A DNA stretch of 53,401 nucleotides from Cellvibrio mixtus subsp. mixtus J3-8 (GTDB lineage: Bacteria; Pseudomonadota; Gammaproteobacteria; Pseudomonadales; Cellvibrionaceae): assembly GCF_000766945.1 (NCBI RefSeq), contig NZ_KN266215.1:79754-133154 (forward strand), in the 5' to 3' direction. Made by a program: the position numbers and the translations under genes. Of this stretch, positions 1-9,472 are shown in pieces. The first letter of the stretch is position 1. Every line of letters begins with the position of its first letter. The notes beneath the pieces were generated by a model. It was not told the origin of the DNA and made no database searches. It saw only the letters and a list, made by a program, of their open reading frames with translations.

Positions 1-23
1 TATACGGAGTAATAACTCCAACT

Positions 24-55
24 AAAAGGGCACTTTACCAAGTGCCCTTTTTTAT
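24..55 (+). terminator. Intrinsic terminator of a gene left of the window
   Basis: A 7-bp stem (GGGCACT at 28-34 with AGTGCCC at 41-47) and a 6-base loop are followed by TTTTTT, with matching A's on the 5' side. The gene it ends lies outside the window. Confidence 0.8.
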
Positions 56-214
56 TGGCTGCTTATCGGGTGTTTGTTGGTTCGGTATGGTTGATTATTT
101 ATCGGGCGATGTTACAAGCTGTCATGCCTTCAATGCGGGTGTGATAAAATTGCGTGCAAATTAACGCATTGGCTTTTTTACTCTATGCGAATGTGTCTTT
201 CCTGAGGCGATTTC

Positions 215-1270
215 ATGTCTGAATTTATTAATTTGGCTGCACGCGATTCTGCGGCGCAAGATCTCGTTAAGCAGCATCTTGCTCGCGCCTGGAGCGCTCC
301 TCAATATACGCCTGAGCAAGAAGCCGATTATAAGAACCGAATTAAATTCTTGCTCAAGCAGCACAACGCGGTACTGGTTGCGCACTACTACACTGATCCG
401 TTAATTCAGGCATTGGCTGAGGAAACTGGTGGTTGTGTTTCCGATTCGTTGGAGATGGCGCGCTTCGGTAAAAATCACGCGGCAGATACGTTGATTGTTG
501 CCGGGGTTAAATTTATGGGGGAGACGGCGAAAATCCTCACCCCCGAAAAGCGTGTGCTAATGCCGACCCTGGAGGCGACTTGTTCGCTGGATTTAGGGTG
601 CCCCATCGATGAATTTTCGGCATTTTGCGACCAGCATCCTGATCGTACCGTCGTTGTTTATGCCAATACATCGGCGGCGGTAAAGGCGCGTGCTGATTGG
701 GTGGTGACTTCCAGTATCGCGTTGGACGTGGTTGATTACCTTGATCGCCAGGGCAAAAAGATCCTATGGGCACCAGATAAGCACCTGGGGGCTTATGTGC
801 AGCAAAAAACAGGCGCAGATGTGCTGTTGTGGGATGGCGCTTGTATCGTTCACGAAGAGTTCAAGGCTAAAGGTGTTGAAGACCTGAAAGTGTTGTATCC
901 CGATGCTGCAGTGCTTGTACATCCGGAATCACCCAGGGCTGTGGTTGAGTTGGCTGATGTTGTAGGTTCTACCTCCCAGTTGATCAAAGCTGCGCAAACC
1001 TTGCCTAATCGCGAATTTATCGTTGCAACTGACCAGGGTATTTTCTACAAGATGCAGCAGGTCAATCCCGATAAAATTTTCCATATCGCACCGACTGCTG
1101 GCAGTGGAGCTACCTGCCGTTCTTGCGCTAACTGCCCGTGGATGGCAATGAATGTGCTGGATAATCTCGCTTCAGTATTTGACCGGGCCGACAATGAAAT
1201 CCATGTGGACCCCGAGCTGGGCAAGCGGGCGATGATTCCCTTGCAGCGTATGCTGGATTTCAGGAAATAA
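215..1270 (+). CDS. nadA: Quinolinate synthase NadA
   Basis: Condenses iminoaspartate with dihydroxyacetone phosphate to quinolinate, the second step of de novo NAD synthesis; a cytosolic [4Fe-4S] enzyme. The protein has 351 residues, the usual length of the long bacterial form. C123, C210 and C307 align with the three cluster ligands known from E. coli NadA (113, 200, 297), and C307 closes the CxxCxxC at 301-307. The segment around residues 121-130 ([10 protein letters not shown]) is typical. The ATG is preceded by a TGAGG ribosome-binding site. It is followed after 131 bp by dapA on the same strand. Identification is from sequence and is firm. Confidence 0.97.
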   Translation: MSEFINLAARDSAAQDLVKQHLARAWSAPQYTPEQEADYKNRIKFLLKQHNAVLVAHYYTDPLIQALAEETGGCVSDSLEMARFGKNHAADTLIVAGVKFMGETAKILTPEKRVLMPTLEATCSLDLGCPIDEFSAFCDQHPDRTVVVYANTSAAVKARADWVVTSSIALDVVDYLDRQGKKILWAPDKHLGAYVQQKTGADVLLWDGACIVHEEFKAKGVEDLKVLYPDAAVLVHPESPRAVVELADVVGSTSQLIKAAQTLPNREFIVATDQGIFYKMQQVNPDKIFHIAPTAGSGATCRSCANCPWMAMNVLDNLASVFDRADNEIHVDPELGKRAMIPLQRMLDFRK

Positions 1271-1401
1271 GTATTCGCGTATCCTGATGGGGTTTTGCTT
1301 GTTTCGCGCGGGGCCACTCAGTACCATTGCGCCCTTGTTAATTTGATTATCCACTTTCTTTTGTATCGCTAGCCGTTGTGGTTAGCTAATGGAGTCCCCC
1401 G

Positions 1402-2274
1402 ATGATTCAAGGCAGTATGGTTGCCCTGGTTACCCCGATGAATGCAGATAATTCCCTCGATTGGGCCGCACTGCATAAATTGGTGGACTGGCATCTGGAG
1501 CAGGGCACTCATGCACTTGTTGCTGTGGGTACTACCGGTGAGTCGCCAACATTGAATGTTGATGAGCATCTGGCGGTTATCAAAAAAGTAGTTGATCAAG
1601 TGAATGGCCGTATTCCGGTTATTGCCGGGACTGGAGCCAACTCTACAGCGGAAGCGGTTGAGTGGACCCAAGCTGCTAAAGACATTGGTGCGGATGCCTG
1701 TTTATTGGTAACGCCGTATTACAACAAGCCAACCCAGGAAGGCTTGGTGTTGCACCATACCCATATCGCGCGCGCAGTCGCTATTCCCCAAATCCTCTAT
1801 AACGTACCTGGCCGCACCGGTGTTGATATGAAGCCGGAGACCGTCCTGCGCCTGGCTTCTGTTCCTAATATCATCGGTATTAAAGAAGCAACTGGTGATT
1901 TGGAACGGGCAAAATTATTGATCGAAAACGCACCTGAAGGCTTCGCCATTATCTCTGGTGACGATGCCACTGCGGTTGACCTGATTCTTTTAGGTGGCAA
2001 AGGGGATATTTCTGTCACTGCGAATGTCGTACCTGCGGCCATCGCACGTATGTGTGAATTGGCACTGGCAGGTAAGGCCGATGAAGCTCGTGCAATTAAT
2101 GAGCGCTTGTTACCTTTACATACTGCCATGTTTGTGGAGTCCAACCCGATTCCAGTGAAGTGGGCCGTTGAGCAACTGGGCCTGATCCAATCGGGTATTC
2201 GCCTGCCGTTGACGCGTTTGTCAGAGCAGTATCACCAACAGGTTAAAGCAGCTATGCAGGCAGCAACGATTTAA
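1402..2274 (+). CDS. dapA: 4-hydroxy-tetrahydrodipicolinate synthase
   Basis: Condenses pyruvate and aspartate semialdehyde, the first committed step of the diaminopimelate/lysine pathway. The 290-residue protein is a full-length TIM barrel. GTTGES (43-48) forms part of the substrate site. Tyr133 in YNVPGRTG and Schiff-base Lys161 in GIKEATGD fall at the same numbers as in E. coli DapA. It is followed by bamC after 34 bp, the dapA-bamC(nlpB) order common in gammaproteobacteria, so the two are probably co-transcribed. Confidence 0.97.
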   Translation: MIQGSMVALVTPMNADNSLDWAALHKLVDWHLEQGTHALVAVGTTGESPTLNVDEHLAVIKKVVDQVNGRIPVIAGTGANSTAEAVEWTQAAKDIGADACLLVTPYYNKPTQEGLVLHHTHIARAVAIPQILYNVPGRTGVDMKPETVLRLASVPNIIGIKEATGDLERAKLLIENAPEGFAIISGDDATAVDLILLGGKGDISVTANVVPAAIARMCELALAGKADEARAINERLLPLHTAMFVESNPIPVKWAVEQLGLIQSGIRLPLTRLSEQYHQQVKAAMQAATI

Positions 2275-2308
2275 AACATCTGTTCTGCTGCTGTCGATGA
2301 GATGATTC

Positions 2309-3520
2309 ATGAGTCCTATTAAAGCAATGGCTATAACAACAACGAATTCTTCGGTTATTTCGCGTCCTCTTTTGCTGGCATGCATTATGGGGTTGGGGTT
2401 ATCCCTCTCCGGTTGCGGCATATTTTTTGGTGAAGAAGGTGCTTTCCGTAATCGCGAAGCTGATTACCTGAAGGCAGATAATATTCCGCCACTGGTGTTA
2501 CCGGCTGGTAAGAAATCCGAATCCATGGGTGAGTTGTATCCTATTCCCCCTATCACCGCTTCAGATTTTGGTTATGATCCCGATGCGAACTATGAAGTGC
2601 CGCGCCCTATGCCGTTAGCGGCCAATTCGGAGCAGGAAAACGTCAAGATCCAACGCGTAGGTGGAGAAAGCTGGATTCTGATCAATGCCGCACCGGGAGA
2701 AGTTTGGCCGCGTATTCGTAACTTCCTCAATGTAAATACCCTGGCGGTCAGCAAGGCGGATATCGGCAAAGGTATTATTGAAACCAGTTGGCTGCAATTT
2801 AAAACTGATTTAACCACTTATGATCGTTATCGCATGCAAATCGATCAGGGTGTACAACCGGATACCACAGAAATTCACATCACCCACATGAGCGTCCCTA
2901 CGGCTGAAAAGCCACAAGCGGATATGCCCTGGCCGCAGCGCTCTGTAAATGCCGAGCGTGAAAAATGGTTGCTGGATGAGCTGGCAGCGACATTGGCCAG
3001 TGAGACCAGTGAAGGTGGTACTTCCCTGCTGGCACAGGATATTGGCGGTTCGGTAAAGGCTAATTTGAGTATGCTCAGCGGCGAGCCGTTGATGACTATC
3101 AAACTGGATAGGGTGCGTGCTCTGGCGACCATTAGTTATGCTGCCAAAAAAGATGGTTTCACTACCTTTGATGTTGATGGCGATGCAGGCCTTTATTACG
3201 TTGAATACCTGAACCCGGAGGAAAACAAGCCGGGCTGGTTGAAGCGCTTGTTTCGTGTTGGTTTGAATCCCAAGCCACCAACTACACCTTATTCTCTAAA
3301 GCAATTAAAAGCGCAGCTGCCCACTGATGAGGCTTTTGACAAGGCGCCTCGCTCAGATCGGGACAAAGAGAAAGTTAACCCTGATGCACCAGGTTATCTG
3401 TTAGTAGTTACCGGTTCCAAGGATAATTTTGTAGTGCGTGTCCGCGATCCCTATGGCAAGCGTTTGACGCCCCATGAGGCGCGAGAGTTGTTGACTGTAT
3501 TGCGTAAAAACCTGATTTAA
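2309..3520 (+). CDS. bamC: Outer membrane assembly lipoprotein BamC
   Basis: A lipoprotein subunit of the BAM complex that folds beta-barrel proteins into the outer membrane. The 403-residue protein begins with a basic/hydrophobic stretch and a lipobox ending at C36 (LSLSGC). The long n-region leaves M7 as an alternative start, but the first ATG has an acceptable GAG upstream. A long unstructured segment (about 40-90) is followed by two globular regions, as in BamC/NlpB; the C-terminal half ends with the recognisable RVRDPYGKRLTPHEARELL. Its position after dapA supports the call. The stop codon abuts the next ATG. Confidence 0.9.
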   Translation: MSPIKAMAITTTNSSVISRPLLLACIMGLGLSLSGCGIFFGEEGAFRNREADYLKADNIPPLVLPAGKKSESMGELYPIPPITASDFGYDPDANYEVPRPMPLAANSEQENVKIQRVGGESWILINAAPGEVWPRIRNFLNVNTLAVSKADIGKGIIETSWLQFKTDLTTYDRYRMQIDQGVQPDTTEIHITHMSVPTAEKPQADMPWPQRSVNAEREKWLLDELAATLASETSEGGTSLLAQDIGGSVKANLSMLSGEPLMTIKLDRVRALATISYAAKKDGFTTFDVDGDAGLYYVEYLNPEENKPGWLKRLFRVGLNPKPPTTPYSLKQLKAQLPTDEAFDKAPRSDRDKEKVNPDAPGYLLVVTGSKDNFVVRVRDPYGKRLTPHEARELLTVLRKNLI

Positions 3521-4291
3521 ATGATGGCGTCACTGCGTTTTGCTTCACTGGGAAGTGGTAGTCGGGGCAATTCGACATTGGTGGAGTGGGATTCAGGGAT
3601 GCTGCTTATTGATTGTGGTTTCAGCGTCAAGGAGGCAAACCAGCGGCTGGAGCGACTGGGAAGGCGAGCGGAAGATTTGACGGCTATATTGGTTACCCAT
3701 GAGCATGCCGATCATATCAAAGGGGTTGCCCCGCTCGCACGCCGTTACGGTTTGCCGGTGTATATGACGCCTGGCACCTATCAAAGCCGTAATTTAGGTG
3801 AGCTACCGGATTTGCGTTTAATAGAAGGCTACGCCGCCTTCGAGTTGGATCAACTTAACGTTATCCCGGTGGCTGTCCCCCATGATGCGCGGGAGCCAGC
3901 CCAGTTTATTTTTGAACGAACCGGAATTCGCCTGGGGGTGCTGACCGATTTGGGCAGTATTACCGCTCATGTAGAATCACATTACCAGGATCTGGATGCG
4001 ATGGTGCTCGAGGCTAACCACGATCCTTTTATGCTTGCGTCCGGCCCTTATCCACCTTCATTAAAGCAGCGTGTGGGTGGTTTGTGGGGGCATTTGAGTA
4101 ACCAGCAGGCAGCCGGTTTTTTACAGCGCTTGAACTGTGCCCGGTTGCAGCATTTGGTAGTGGCACATATCAGCCAACAAAATAATTCGCTGGAGCTGGC
4201 CCAGGCCGCTTTGGCACCTGTCACGGCAGAGGTCAAACAAATAACCTTTGCGTGCCAGAACCAGGGTTTCGACTGGTTATCCGTTTTTTAA
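3521..4291 (+). CDS. MBL-fold metallo-hydrolase, YycJ/WalJ-like
   Basis: A 256-residue metallo-beta-lactamase-fold hydrolase. The N-terminus has the family pattern SLGSGSRGNSTLVEW, and the metal-binding HEHADH lies at about residues 64-69. Further metal ligands are likely in AVPHDA and in EANHD. Proteins of this type are related to Bacillus YycJ/WalJ, proposed to act on DNA, but substrate specificity cannot be read from the sequence. It begins immediately after the bamC stop with no ribosome-binding site of its own, so translational coupling is likely. A second ATG follows directly and could be the true start. purC follows after 30 bp. Confidence 0.85.
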   Translation: MMASLRFASLGSGSRGNSTLVEWDSGMLLIDCGFSVKEANQRLERLGRRAEDLTAILVTHEHADHIKGVAPLARRYGLPVYMTPGTYQSRNLGELPDLRLIEGYAAFELDQLNVIPVAVPHDAREPAQFIFERTGIRLGVLTDLGSITAHVESHYQDLDAMVLEANHDPFMLASGPYPPSLKQRVGGLWGHLSNQQAAGFLQRLNCARLQHLVVAHISQQNNSLELAQAALAPVTAEVKQITFACQNQGFDWLSVF

Positions 4292-4321
4292 ATTTATCTT
4301 TCAGATACAGCAGGTCTATCA

Positions 4322-5032
4322 ATGGAAAAGCGCGAACAACTCTACGCTGGCAAAGCCAAATCTATTTTCGGAACTGATGATCCGGATCATGTAATCATGT
4401 TGTTTCGCAACGATACCTCTGCGTTTGATGGCAAACGTGTAGAGCAACTTGATCGCAAAGGCATGGTGAACAATAAATTCAATGCGTTCATCATGACCAA
4501 ATTGCAAGAAGCCGGTATTCCTACTCATTTCGTCAAACAACTATCCGATACCGAGTCATTGGTAAAAACCATGAAAATGATTCCGGTGGAGTGTGTGGTG
4601 CGCAACCTTGCTGCTGGTTCTCTGGTGCGCCGTTTGGGTGTGCAGGAAGGTTTGGAGTTGAATCCACCTACATTTGAATTGTTCCTCAAGAACGATGCAT
4701 TGGGTGATCCCATGGTTAACGAATATCATGTGCAATCTTTCGGTTGGGCAACCGCTGAACAGTTGGCGCGTATGAAAGAATTAACTTTCAAGATCAACGC
4801 CGTGCTGAGAGATTTGTTTGCTGCTGGCAATATGTTGTTAGTAGATTTCAAAGTTGAATTTGGTATTCATAAAGGTGAAGTCATTCTTGGGGACGAGTTC
4901 TCACCAGACGGCTGCCGTTTGTGGGATAAAGACACCCGTGAAAAACTGGATAAGGACCGCTTCCGCCAGAATTTGGGTAATGTGGTTGAATCCTATGAGC
5001 TGGTCGGCCAGCGTTTGGGTTTAACGTTTTAA
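4322..5032 (+). CDS. purC: SAICAR synthetase PurC
   Basis: Ligates aspartate to CAIR in purine biosynthesis (ATP-dependent, cytosolic). The 236-residue length matches the short monofunctional bacterial form. The N-terminus ([10 protein letters not shown]) contains the nucleotide-binding loop. The segments [13 protein letters not shown] and VDFKVEFG with LGDEFSPD carry the conserved substrate and metal residues. It lies 30 bp after the MBL gene and is followed by a strong terminator, so it likely ends the dapA-bamC-MBL-purC unit. Confidence 0.97.
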   Translation: MEKREQLYAGKAKSIFGTDDPDHVIMLFRNDTSAFDGKRVEQLDRKGMVNNKFNAFIMTKLQEAGIPTHFVKQLSDTESLVKTMKMIPVECVVRNLAAGSLVRRLGVQEGLELNPPTFELFLKNDALGDPMVNEYHVQSFGWATAEQLARMKELTFKINAVLRDLFAAGNMLLVDFKVEFGIHKGEVILGDEFSPDGCRLWDKDTREKLDKDRFRQNLGNVVESYELVGQRLGLTF

Positions 5033-5048
5033 TTTGCCCGGCGGCAGC

Positions 5049-5080
5049 AAAAAAAAGGGGCAATAGCCCCTTTTTTTTAT
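5049..5080 (+). terminator. Intrinsic terminator after purC
   Basis: GGGGC/GCCCC stem flanked by an A-tract and a T-tract, with an AATA loop and eight T's at 5071-5078. The A/T symmetry means it could work in both directions. Confidence 0.85.
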
Positions 5081-5116
5081 ACAAGAGTTATGTGTAATCA
5101 GATGCCGTAGTGAATT

Positions 5117-5146
5117 TTGACGAATCCTATCTATACTCAATAATAA
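5117..5146 (+). promoter_or_regulatory. Possible sigma-70 promoter of the PilZ gene
   Basis: TTGACG at 5117-5122 and a TAATAA at 5141-5146 are separated by 18 bases (17 if ATAATA is used). They lie 44-73 bp upstream of the PilZ start codon. Visual match only. Confidence 0.4.
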
Positions 5147-5189
5147 TCTTGGCCAAGCCGTAAGGCTTTCCAAATATGGAGAATCGACT

Positions 5190-5465
5190 GTGAATGAACG
5201 CCGCTTGTTTGAACGTACCTCTACTTCGGTGCGTGTGGAAATGTCTCATCCGAGCTTTGGAACTATTGTTGGTTTTGCCAAGGATATTTCCGATGGTGGT
5301 GCCCAGGTGCAAATTGAAAATCAGGTTTGCCCGCCCGTAGGTACCGAGGTATCAGTGAAATTTAAAAAAGCGGTGGGTGCAATTAATGCGGAGCCTGTGC
5401 GTATGCGTGTTGTGCATCAATTGCGTAATACGATTGGCTTAATGTTTGTGCGCGGCGCTATTTAA
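5190..5465 (+). CDS. PilZ domain protein
   Basis: A single-domain PilZ protein of 91 residues, the class of small cyclic-di-GMP receptors that control motility or exopolysaccharide. Both c-di-GMP signatures are present: an arginine-rich ERRLFER near the N-terminus and DISDGGAQV at about 31-39. The start is GTG, chosen because GGAGAA at 5178-5183 lies six bases upstream; the nearby ATG is out of frame. It stands alone between the purC terminator and a convergent lipoprotein gene, so the target cannot be inferred from context. Confidence 0.88.
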   Translation: MNERRLFERTSTSVRVEMSHPSFGTIVGFAKDISDGGAQVQIENQVCPPVGTEVSVKFKKAVGAINAEPVRMRVVHQLRNTIGLMFVRGAI

Positions 5466-5522
5466 TATTTGTTATCGCCCCTGTAAAGGGGCGCTATCTT
5501 TCCTTTACCGCTTTAATTCCTC

Positions 5523-6047
5523 TTAACCTTTATTGCATTGTTCCGGTAATTTTAATTGTGGTTTGTTGGGGCTCAAATTTTGGGCGAGTTGGTATAAATC
5601 CTTGCATGCCATATTCGGGTTTTTAGTCAGATCAAGTGTCTGTAAATGTAATAAGCTCAGTAGCGGTGCAGGATTTTTAATCTGATTATTGTTTAATACC
5701 AATACTTCCAGCCGCCCCAGATTCCCTAATTCATTGATATCGCTTAATTGATTGTTAGCCAGATTAAGTTCGGCCAATGCAAAAAATTTATCGAGCCCGG
5801 CAACTGAAGTGATTCCCGCATCACTGCAATTCAGGCGAATCAAGTCATCGGCTTTTGTAACATTCAAATCGGAAATAGTTTGCTCCACACAATCTTTTAA
5901 TTTTGCATCTGCCAACTGGTAATCTTTGAATAATGGTGCGGGGGTATAAACCGTTTTGTCATTTACGCTAACAGAGTAATTGTTGCACGCGGTTAAAAAG
6001 GCGCTACCGATGAAAGTGAGCGCGATTAAAGAAAATTTAATTTGCAT
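5523..6047 (-). CDS. Leucine-rich-repeat lipoprotein
   Basis: A 174-residue putative lipoprotein. The signal sequence has a lipobox ending in C21 (FLTAC). From about residue 70 there are three to four leucine-rich repeats of the 22-residue internalin/SDS22 type (LAELNLANNQLSDI, LEVLVLNNNQIKN, LQTLDLTKNPN), preceded by a conserved-looking cap with two cysteines. Such proteins usually mediate protein-protein contacts on the periplasmic or outer surface. The partner is unknown. It is divergent from the OmpA-type gene and convergent with the PilZ gene. Confidence 0.75.
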   Translation of the reverse strand: MQIKFSLIALTFIGSAFLTACNNYSVSVNDKTVYTPAPLFKDYQLADAKLKDCVEQTISDLNVTKADDLIRLNCSDAGITSVAGLDKFFALAELNLANNQLSDINELGNLGRLEVLVLNNNQIKNPAPLLSLLHLQTLDLTKNPNMACKDLYQLAQNLSPNKPQLKLPEQCNKG

Positions 6048-6286
6048 AATGCATACCTTATGGTTACCGGAATAGAAATCCTGACGATTCCCGAAAATGT
6101 GAATTGGTGTTCACTTTAAACAGATGGGCTGTATACAGCAATGTTAGAATCCATAATTCAGTATGGGTTCAGTTGTTCTCATCGACAATCCACCCATGCC
6201 AGCTATGATTTTGCTGCCTGCTGTAAACGTTTATGATGTTTACTGGTCTGACAAAAACAATACGTTTGTTCCATTGGAGGTTCACT

Positions 6287-6946
6287 ATGAAATATCTACT
6301 TGCCTTGATTTTGTTTGTTGGTCTAATAGGTTGTACTACCAACGATCCTTACACTGGTGAGCAAAAAACCAGTAAAACAGCAAAGGGTGCAGGTATTGGC
6401 GCAATCGCTGGTGCGGTATTGGGTGCAGCAACCGGTGATAATGCGAAAGACCGCCGTGAGCGTGCGCTCAAGGGTGGTTTGATTGGCGGCGCAATTGGCG
6501 GTGGTGTAGGTAATTATATGGACCGTCAGGAAGCCAAGCTTCGTGCTGAATTGCAAGGCACTGGCGTACAGGTCCAACGCGATGGTAACAATCTGACATT
6601 GATCATGCCTGGCAACATTACCTTTAACTCTAACAGTGCTGATATCCGCTCCAATTTCTATGATGTTTTAAATTCGGTTGCCAAAGTCCTGGCCGAGTTT
6701 AACCAGACTTCAATTCGTGTCACTGGCCATACCGATTCAACGGGCGGCGATAAAATTAACCAGCCGTTGAGTGAGCGTCGCGCTGACAGTGTTGCAATGT
6801 ATCTGCGCAGCCAAAAAGTTAACAGTGCACGTATTCAGTCTTATGGATACGGTTCGCGTTACCCGGTTGCGAGCAACGATACTGCAACTGGCCGTGAGCA
6901 AAACCGTCGTGTAGAACTTGAATTGGTCCCTAACGAAAGTAATTAA
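6287..6946 (+). CDS. OmpA-family lipoprotein, YiaD-like
   Basis: A 219-residue outer-membrane lipoprotein with a C-terminal peptidoglycan-binding OmpA domain. The start at 6287 is preferred over the in-frame upstream ATG because GGAGG lies six bases before it and it gives a clean signal peptide with lipobox C14 (LIGC). Residues about 28-70 form a glycine-zipper region (GAGIGAIAGAVLGAATG, GGLIGGAIGGGVGNY). The OmpA domain contains VTGHTDSTGG and the NRRVELEL end motif, which hold the diaminopimelate-contacting Asp and Arg. It is monocistronic and has a terminator. The role is probably anchoring the outer membrane to the wall. Confidence 0.9.
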   Translation: MKYLLALILFVGLIGCTTNDPYTGEQKTSKTAKGAGIGAIAGAVLGAATGDNAKDRRERALKGGLIGGAIGGGVGNYMDRQEAKLRAELQGTGVQVQRDGNNLTLIMPGNITFNSNSADIRSNFYDVLNSVAKVLAEFNQTSIRVTGHTDSTGGDKINQPLSERRADSVAMYLRSQKVNSARIQSYGYGSRYPVASNDTATGREQNRRVELELVPNESN

Positions 6947-6974
6947 TTCAAACTGCAATATTCTGTTTCACAAT

Positions 6975-7006
6975 AGCCGCTCGGGAGACCGCAGCGGCTT
7001 TTTTTA
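6975..7006 (+). terminator. Intrinsic terminator after the OmpA-type gene
   Basis: Perfect 7-bp stem AGCCGCT/AGCGGCT (6975-6981 with 6993-6999), an 11-base loop and a run of T's at 7000-7005. Confidence 0.85.
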
Positions 7007-7095
7007 TTGGCTGTAGTGTAGTAAAGAAAAGTGTAATTGCGACTACTATCTGCAGCGTGGATAATACCGTTTCAATTCTCGTTCAGTGATTGCCC

Positions 7096-7917
7096 ATGAT
7101 CCAACCTATTGCCGTTTTGTGTAACGATTTATCGTTGCGTGCAGATGCCGAATTACTTGCTACCCAACTGCAGGTCTCTTTATTGTGCGAACAATCCCCG
7201 GAAGCAATTACTGAATTTGAGTTCGTTGTATTGTTTGATAAAAACGGTGTCGTTTTGCAGCAAACCGGGCGCAAGGCGCCGGGGCCGGTTCGTGCAGGCT
7301 TTACCGACGGTGCTGTCGATCACCGGCGTAAATTCGGCGGCGGTAAAGGTCAGATGATTGCAAAGGCGGTGGGCATTAAAGCCGGCTGTTATCCGCAAGT
7401 TCTAGATGCAACGGCAGGCCTTGGCAAAGACAGTTTTGTGCTGGCGAGCCTTGGCTGCAATGTAACTATGTTGGAGCGATCACCTATTGTTCAAGTGTTA
7501 TTGAAAGATGGCTTGATGCGTGCGCAGGAGTTCGCGCGCGAGCAGGATGGTGAACTGTTTTCGTTACTGCAAAAAATAATATTGGTTACTCAGGATAGTC
7601 GTGAATATTTATCAACACTAACTCCCGCTACATTTCCCGACGTTATCTACCTTGACCCGATGTTTCCCGAGCGGCAAAAAACCGCTGATGTAAAAAAAGA
7701 AATGGCAGCATTTCATTCAATAGTCGGTAAAGATGAAGACGCGGATGCGTTGTTGCCGTTAGCGTTGGCACATGTAAATTACCGTGTAGTCGTCAAGCGC
7801 CCGCGCAAGGCTCCTTTCTTGAATAACCAAACACCGTCTTATCAACTGGAAGGAAAATCCAGCCGATATGACATCTACACGATAAAAAAATTACCGGACC
7901 ACCTTCCGCTTTCTTGA
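7096..7917 (+). CDS. rsmJ: 16S rRNA (guanine1516-N2)-methyltransferase RsmJ
   Basis: An SAM-dependent methyltransferase predicted to form m2G1516 in 16S rRNA. The ATG at 7096 gives 273 residues; an in-frame TTG six bases upstream is less likely. SAM motif I is LDATAGLGKDS (about 103-113), followed by the acidic loop MLERSP. The catalytic-site motif is YLDPMFPERQK (about 185-195), typical of RsmJ/YhiQ. The protein is slightly longer than E. coli RsmJ, and the N-terminal GPVRAGFTDG region is conserved in the family. It is convergent with hemN. Confidence 0.92.
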   Translation: MIQPIAVLCNDLSLRADAELLATQLQVSLLCEQSPEAITEFEFVVLFDKNGVVLQQTGRKAPGPVRAGFTDGAVDHRRKFGGGKGQMIAKAVGIKAGCYPQVLDATAGLGKDSFVLASLGCNVTMLERSPIVQVLLKDGLMRAQEFAREQDGELFSLLQKIILVTQDSREYLSTLTPATFPDVIYLDPMFPERQKTADVKKEMAAFHSIVGKDEDADALLPLALAHVNYRVVVKRPRKAPFLNNQTPSYQLEGKSSRYDIYTIKKLPDHLPLS

Positions 7918-7930
7918 TCAGTTTATTTTT

Positions 7931-9334
7931 TTAAATGATTCTTGAATAACGAATTGGCTGCACTTTATTTGCCGCTTTTTGCAGGTATTCATCAAAAACC
8001 ATACAAACCCGGCGAATCAATAGGCGCCCCTTGTTGAGCACCTTGATTCCACCGTTATCAATATAAATCAAACCATCTTCAACCAGCGGCTGCAATTGCA
8101 TCAGCTCATGGCGAAAATGTTGTTGCGGATCAATATCAAATGCGCGCGCAATTTCGTGGAAAGACAATTCGCAATAACAAATCAAACGGTTGATCACAAA
8201 GCGACGCAGCAAGTCCTCCTGGTTTAGTGTAAAACCTTTGGTGATAGGTAATAATCCCATATCCATTTTTTGTTGATAGCTGTTTAAATCCTTTGCATTT
8301 TGCACGTACACGTTATCAATCATGCTGATTGAAGAAACACCCAGCGCCAGCAAATCACAATTGCCGTGAGTGGAATAACCCTGGAAGTTTCGTTGTAGCT
8401 TTCCCTGTTGCTGCGCGATTACCAAATCATCATCCGGTTTTGCAAAGTGATCCATTCCGATATAGATATAACCAGCATTTTGCAGTGTTTCTATCGCAAA
8501 ATGCAGCATTGCCAGTTTTTCAGGCGGGCTGGGCAAATCTTCAGCGCGAATTAATCGTTGGCTTTTAAATAAATGTGGCATGTGGGCGTAATTAAAAAGT
8601 GATAATCGATCAGGCCCCAAATCAATCACTTGCTGTAATGTTTCGTGCAATGATTGTTGGCTTTGCAGCGGTAGGCCGTAGATTAAATCCATACTGATAG
8701 ATTGATATTGTTGATTGCGCAATGAAGTTACGAGTTCTGCTACCTGCGCATAGGTGTTGTAGCGGTTAACGGCTTTTTGTACTTGCGCATCAAAATCCTG
8801 CACACCCATACTTACGCGGTTAAATCCCAGCTGGCGTAAATGCCCCATGGTATTAATACTGACTTTTCCGGGATGGATTTCAATCGAAAATTCACCGCTT
8901 TTATCATCGGCAAATTTAAACAAGCGGCGGCTCGCGTTCATCAAAAGCGACATTTCTTCATCGCTAATAAATGTCGGGGTGCCGCCGCCCCAATGCAATT
9001 GTTGAACCTCCTTATTGGGTTCAAACATGTCTGCATAAAGCGACAACTCCTGGATCATGCGTTGCACATAGGGCAGGGCGCGGCCTTTATTGTTAGTCAC
9101 AATTTTATTGCAACCACAGTAATAACAAAGGCTTTCGCAAAACGGGATATGGAAATACAGCGACAATGGCCGGTGGGCGAGATTGCTGCGCACTATGGCT
9201 CGAAACAGCGCTGATTGGCTAAATGATTCTGAAAATTGTGGTGCGGTTGGGTAAGACGTATAGCGTGGCCCCGCCAGATCATAACGTTGGAGAAGTTGCT
9301 CATCCCACTCAATGGGTTTTTCAAAAATGGACAT
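7931..9334 (-). CDS. hemN: Oxygen-independent coproporphyrinogen III oxidase HemN
   Basis: A radical-SAM enzyme that decarboxylates coproporphyrinogen III to protoporphyrinogen IX in anaerobic or microaerobic heme synthesis. The ATG at 9334 gives 467 residues, in line with HemN. It is preferred over an upstream in-frame start because AGGAAAA precedes it and the N-terminus (FEKPIEWDEQLLQRYDLAGPRYTSYPT) is typical. The [4Fe-4S] motif is C66-x3-C70-x2-C73 followed by GC, and the SAM-binding GGGTP and HPG segments are present. The FNR/Anr-type box at 9411-9424 suggests induction at low oxygen. Confidence 0.96.
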   Translation of the reverse strand: MSIFEKPIEWDEQLLQRYDLAGPRYTSYPTAPQFSESFSQSALFRAIVRSNLAHRPLSLYFHIPFCESLCYYCGCNKIVTNNKGRALPYVQRMIQELSLYADMFEPNKEVQQLHWGGGTPTFISDEEMSLLMNASRRLFKFADDKSGEFSIEIHPGKVSINTMGHLRQLGFNRVSMGVQDFDAQVQKAVNRYNTYAQVAELVTSLRNQQYQSISMDLIYGLPLQSQQSLHETLQQVIDLGPDRLSLFNYAHMPHLFKSQRLIRAEDLPSPPEKLAMLHFAIETLQNAGYIYIGMDHFAKPDDDLVIAQQQGKLQRNFQGYSTHGNCDLLALGVSSISMIDNVYVQNAKDLNSYQQKMDMGLLPITKGFTLNQEDLLRRFVINRLICYCELSFHEIARAFDIDPQQHFRHELMQLQPLVEDGLIYIDNGGIKVLNKGRLLIRRVCMVFDEYLQKAANKVQPIRYSRII

Positions 9335-9410
9335 GGCGCTTTTCCTGTGATGGTCAGATAAACCTATGGCTTGCTTATCGCCATGGTAAAAACTTGTTGG
9401 TCTCACCGAA

Positions 9411-9424
9411 TTGACATGGATCAA
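9411..9424. promoter_or_regulatory. FNR/Anr-type box upstream of hemN
   Basis: TTGACATGGATCAA matches the FNR/Anr consensus TTGAT-N4-ATCAA at 9 of 10 defined positions. It lies 77 bp upstream of the hemN start and 49 bp upstream of the divergent oxygenase start. hemN is a known Anr/FNR target in pseudomonads, which supports function. The site could influence both genes. Confidence 0.7.
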
Positions 9425-9472
9425 GCCTATAATGGCCACTTCGATTGATGATGCGACTTTTTGAAAATAGCG

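Noticed and set aside
6-19. GGAGT-AATA-ACTCC hairpin at the left edge
   Set aside because: It could be part of a truncated gene or RNA, but only 5 bp pair and the context is cut off, so no call is made.
6129-6138. CTGTATACAG palindrome resembling a LexA box
   Set aside because: It is only 10 bp; a LexA box needs 16 bp (CTGT-N8-ACAG). No SOS gene adjoins it.
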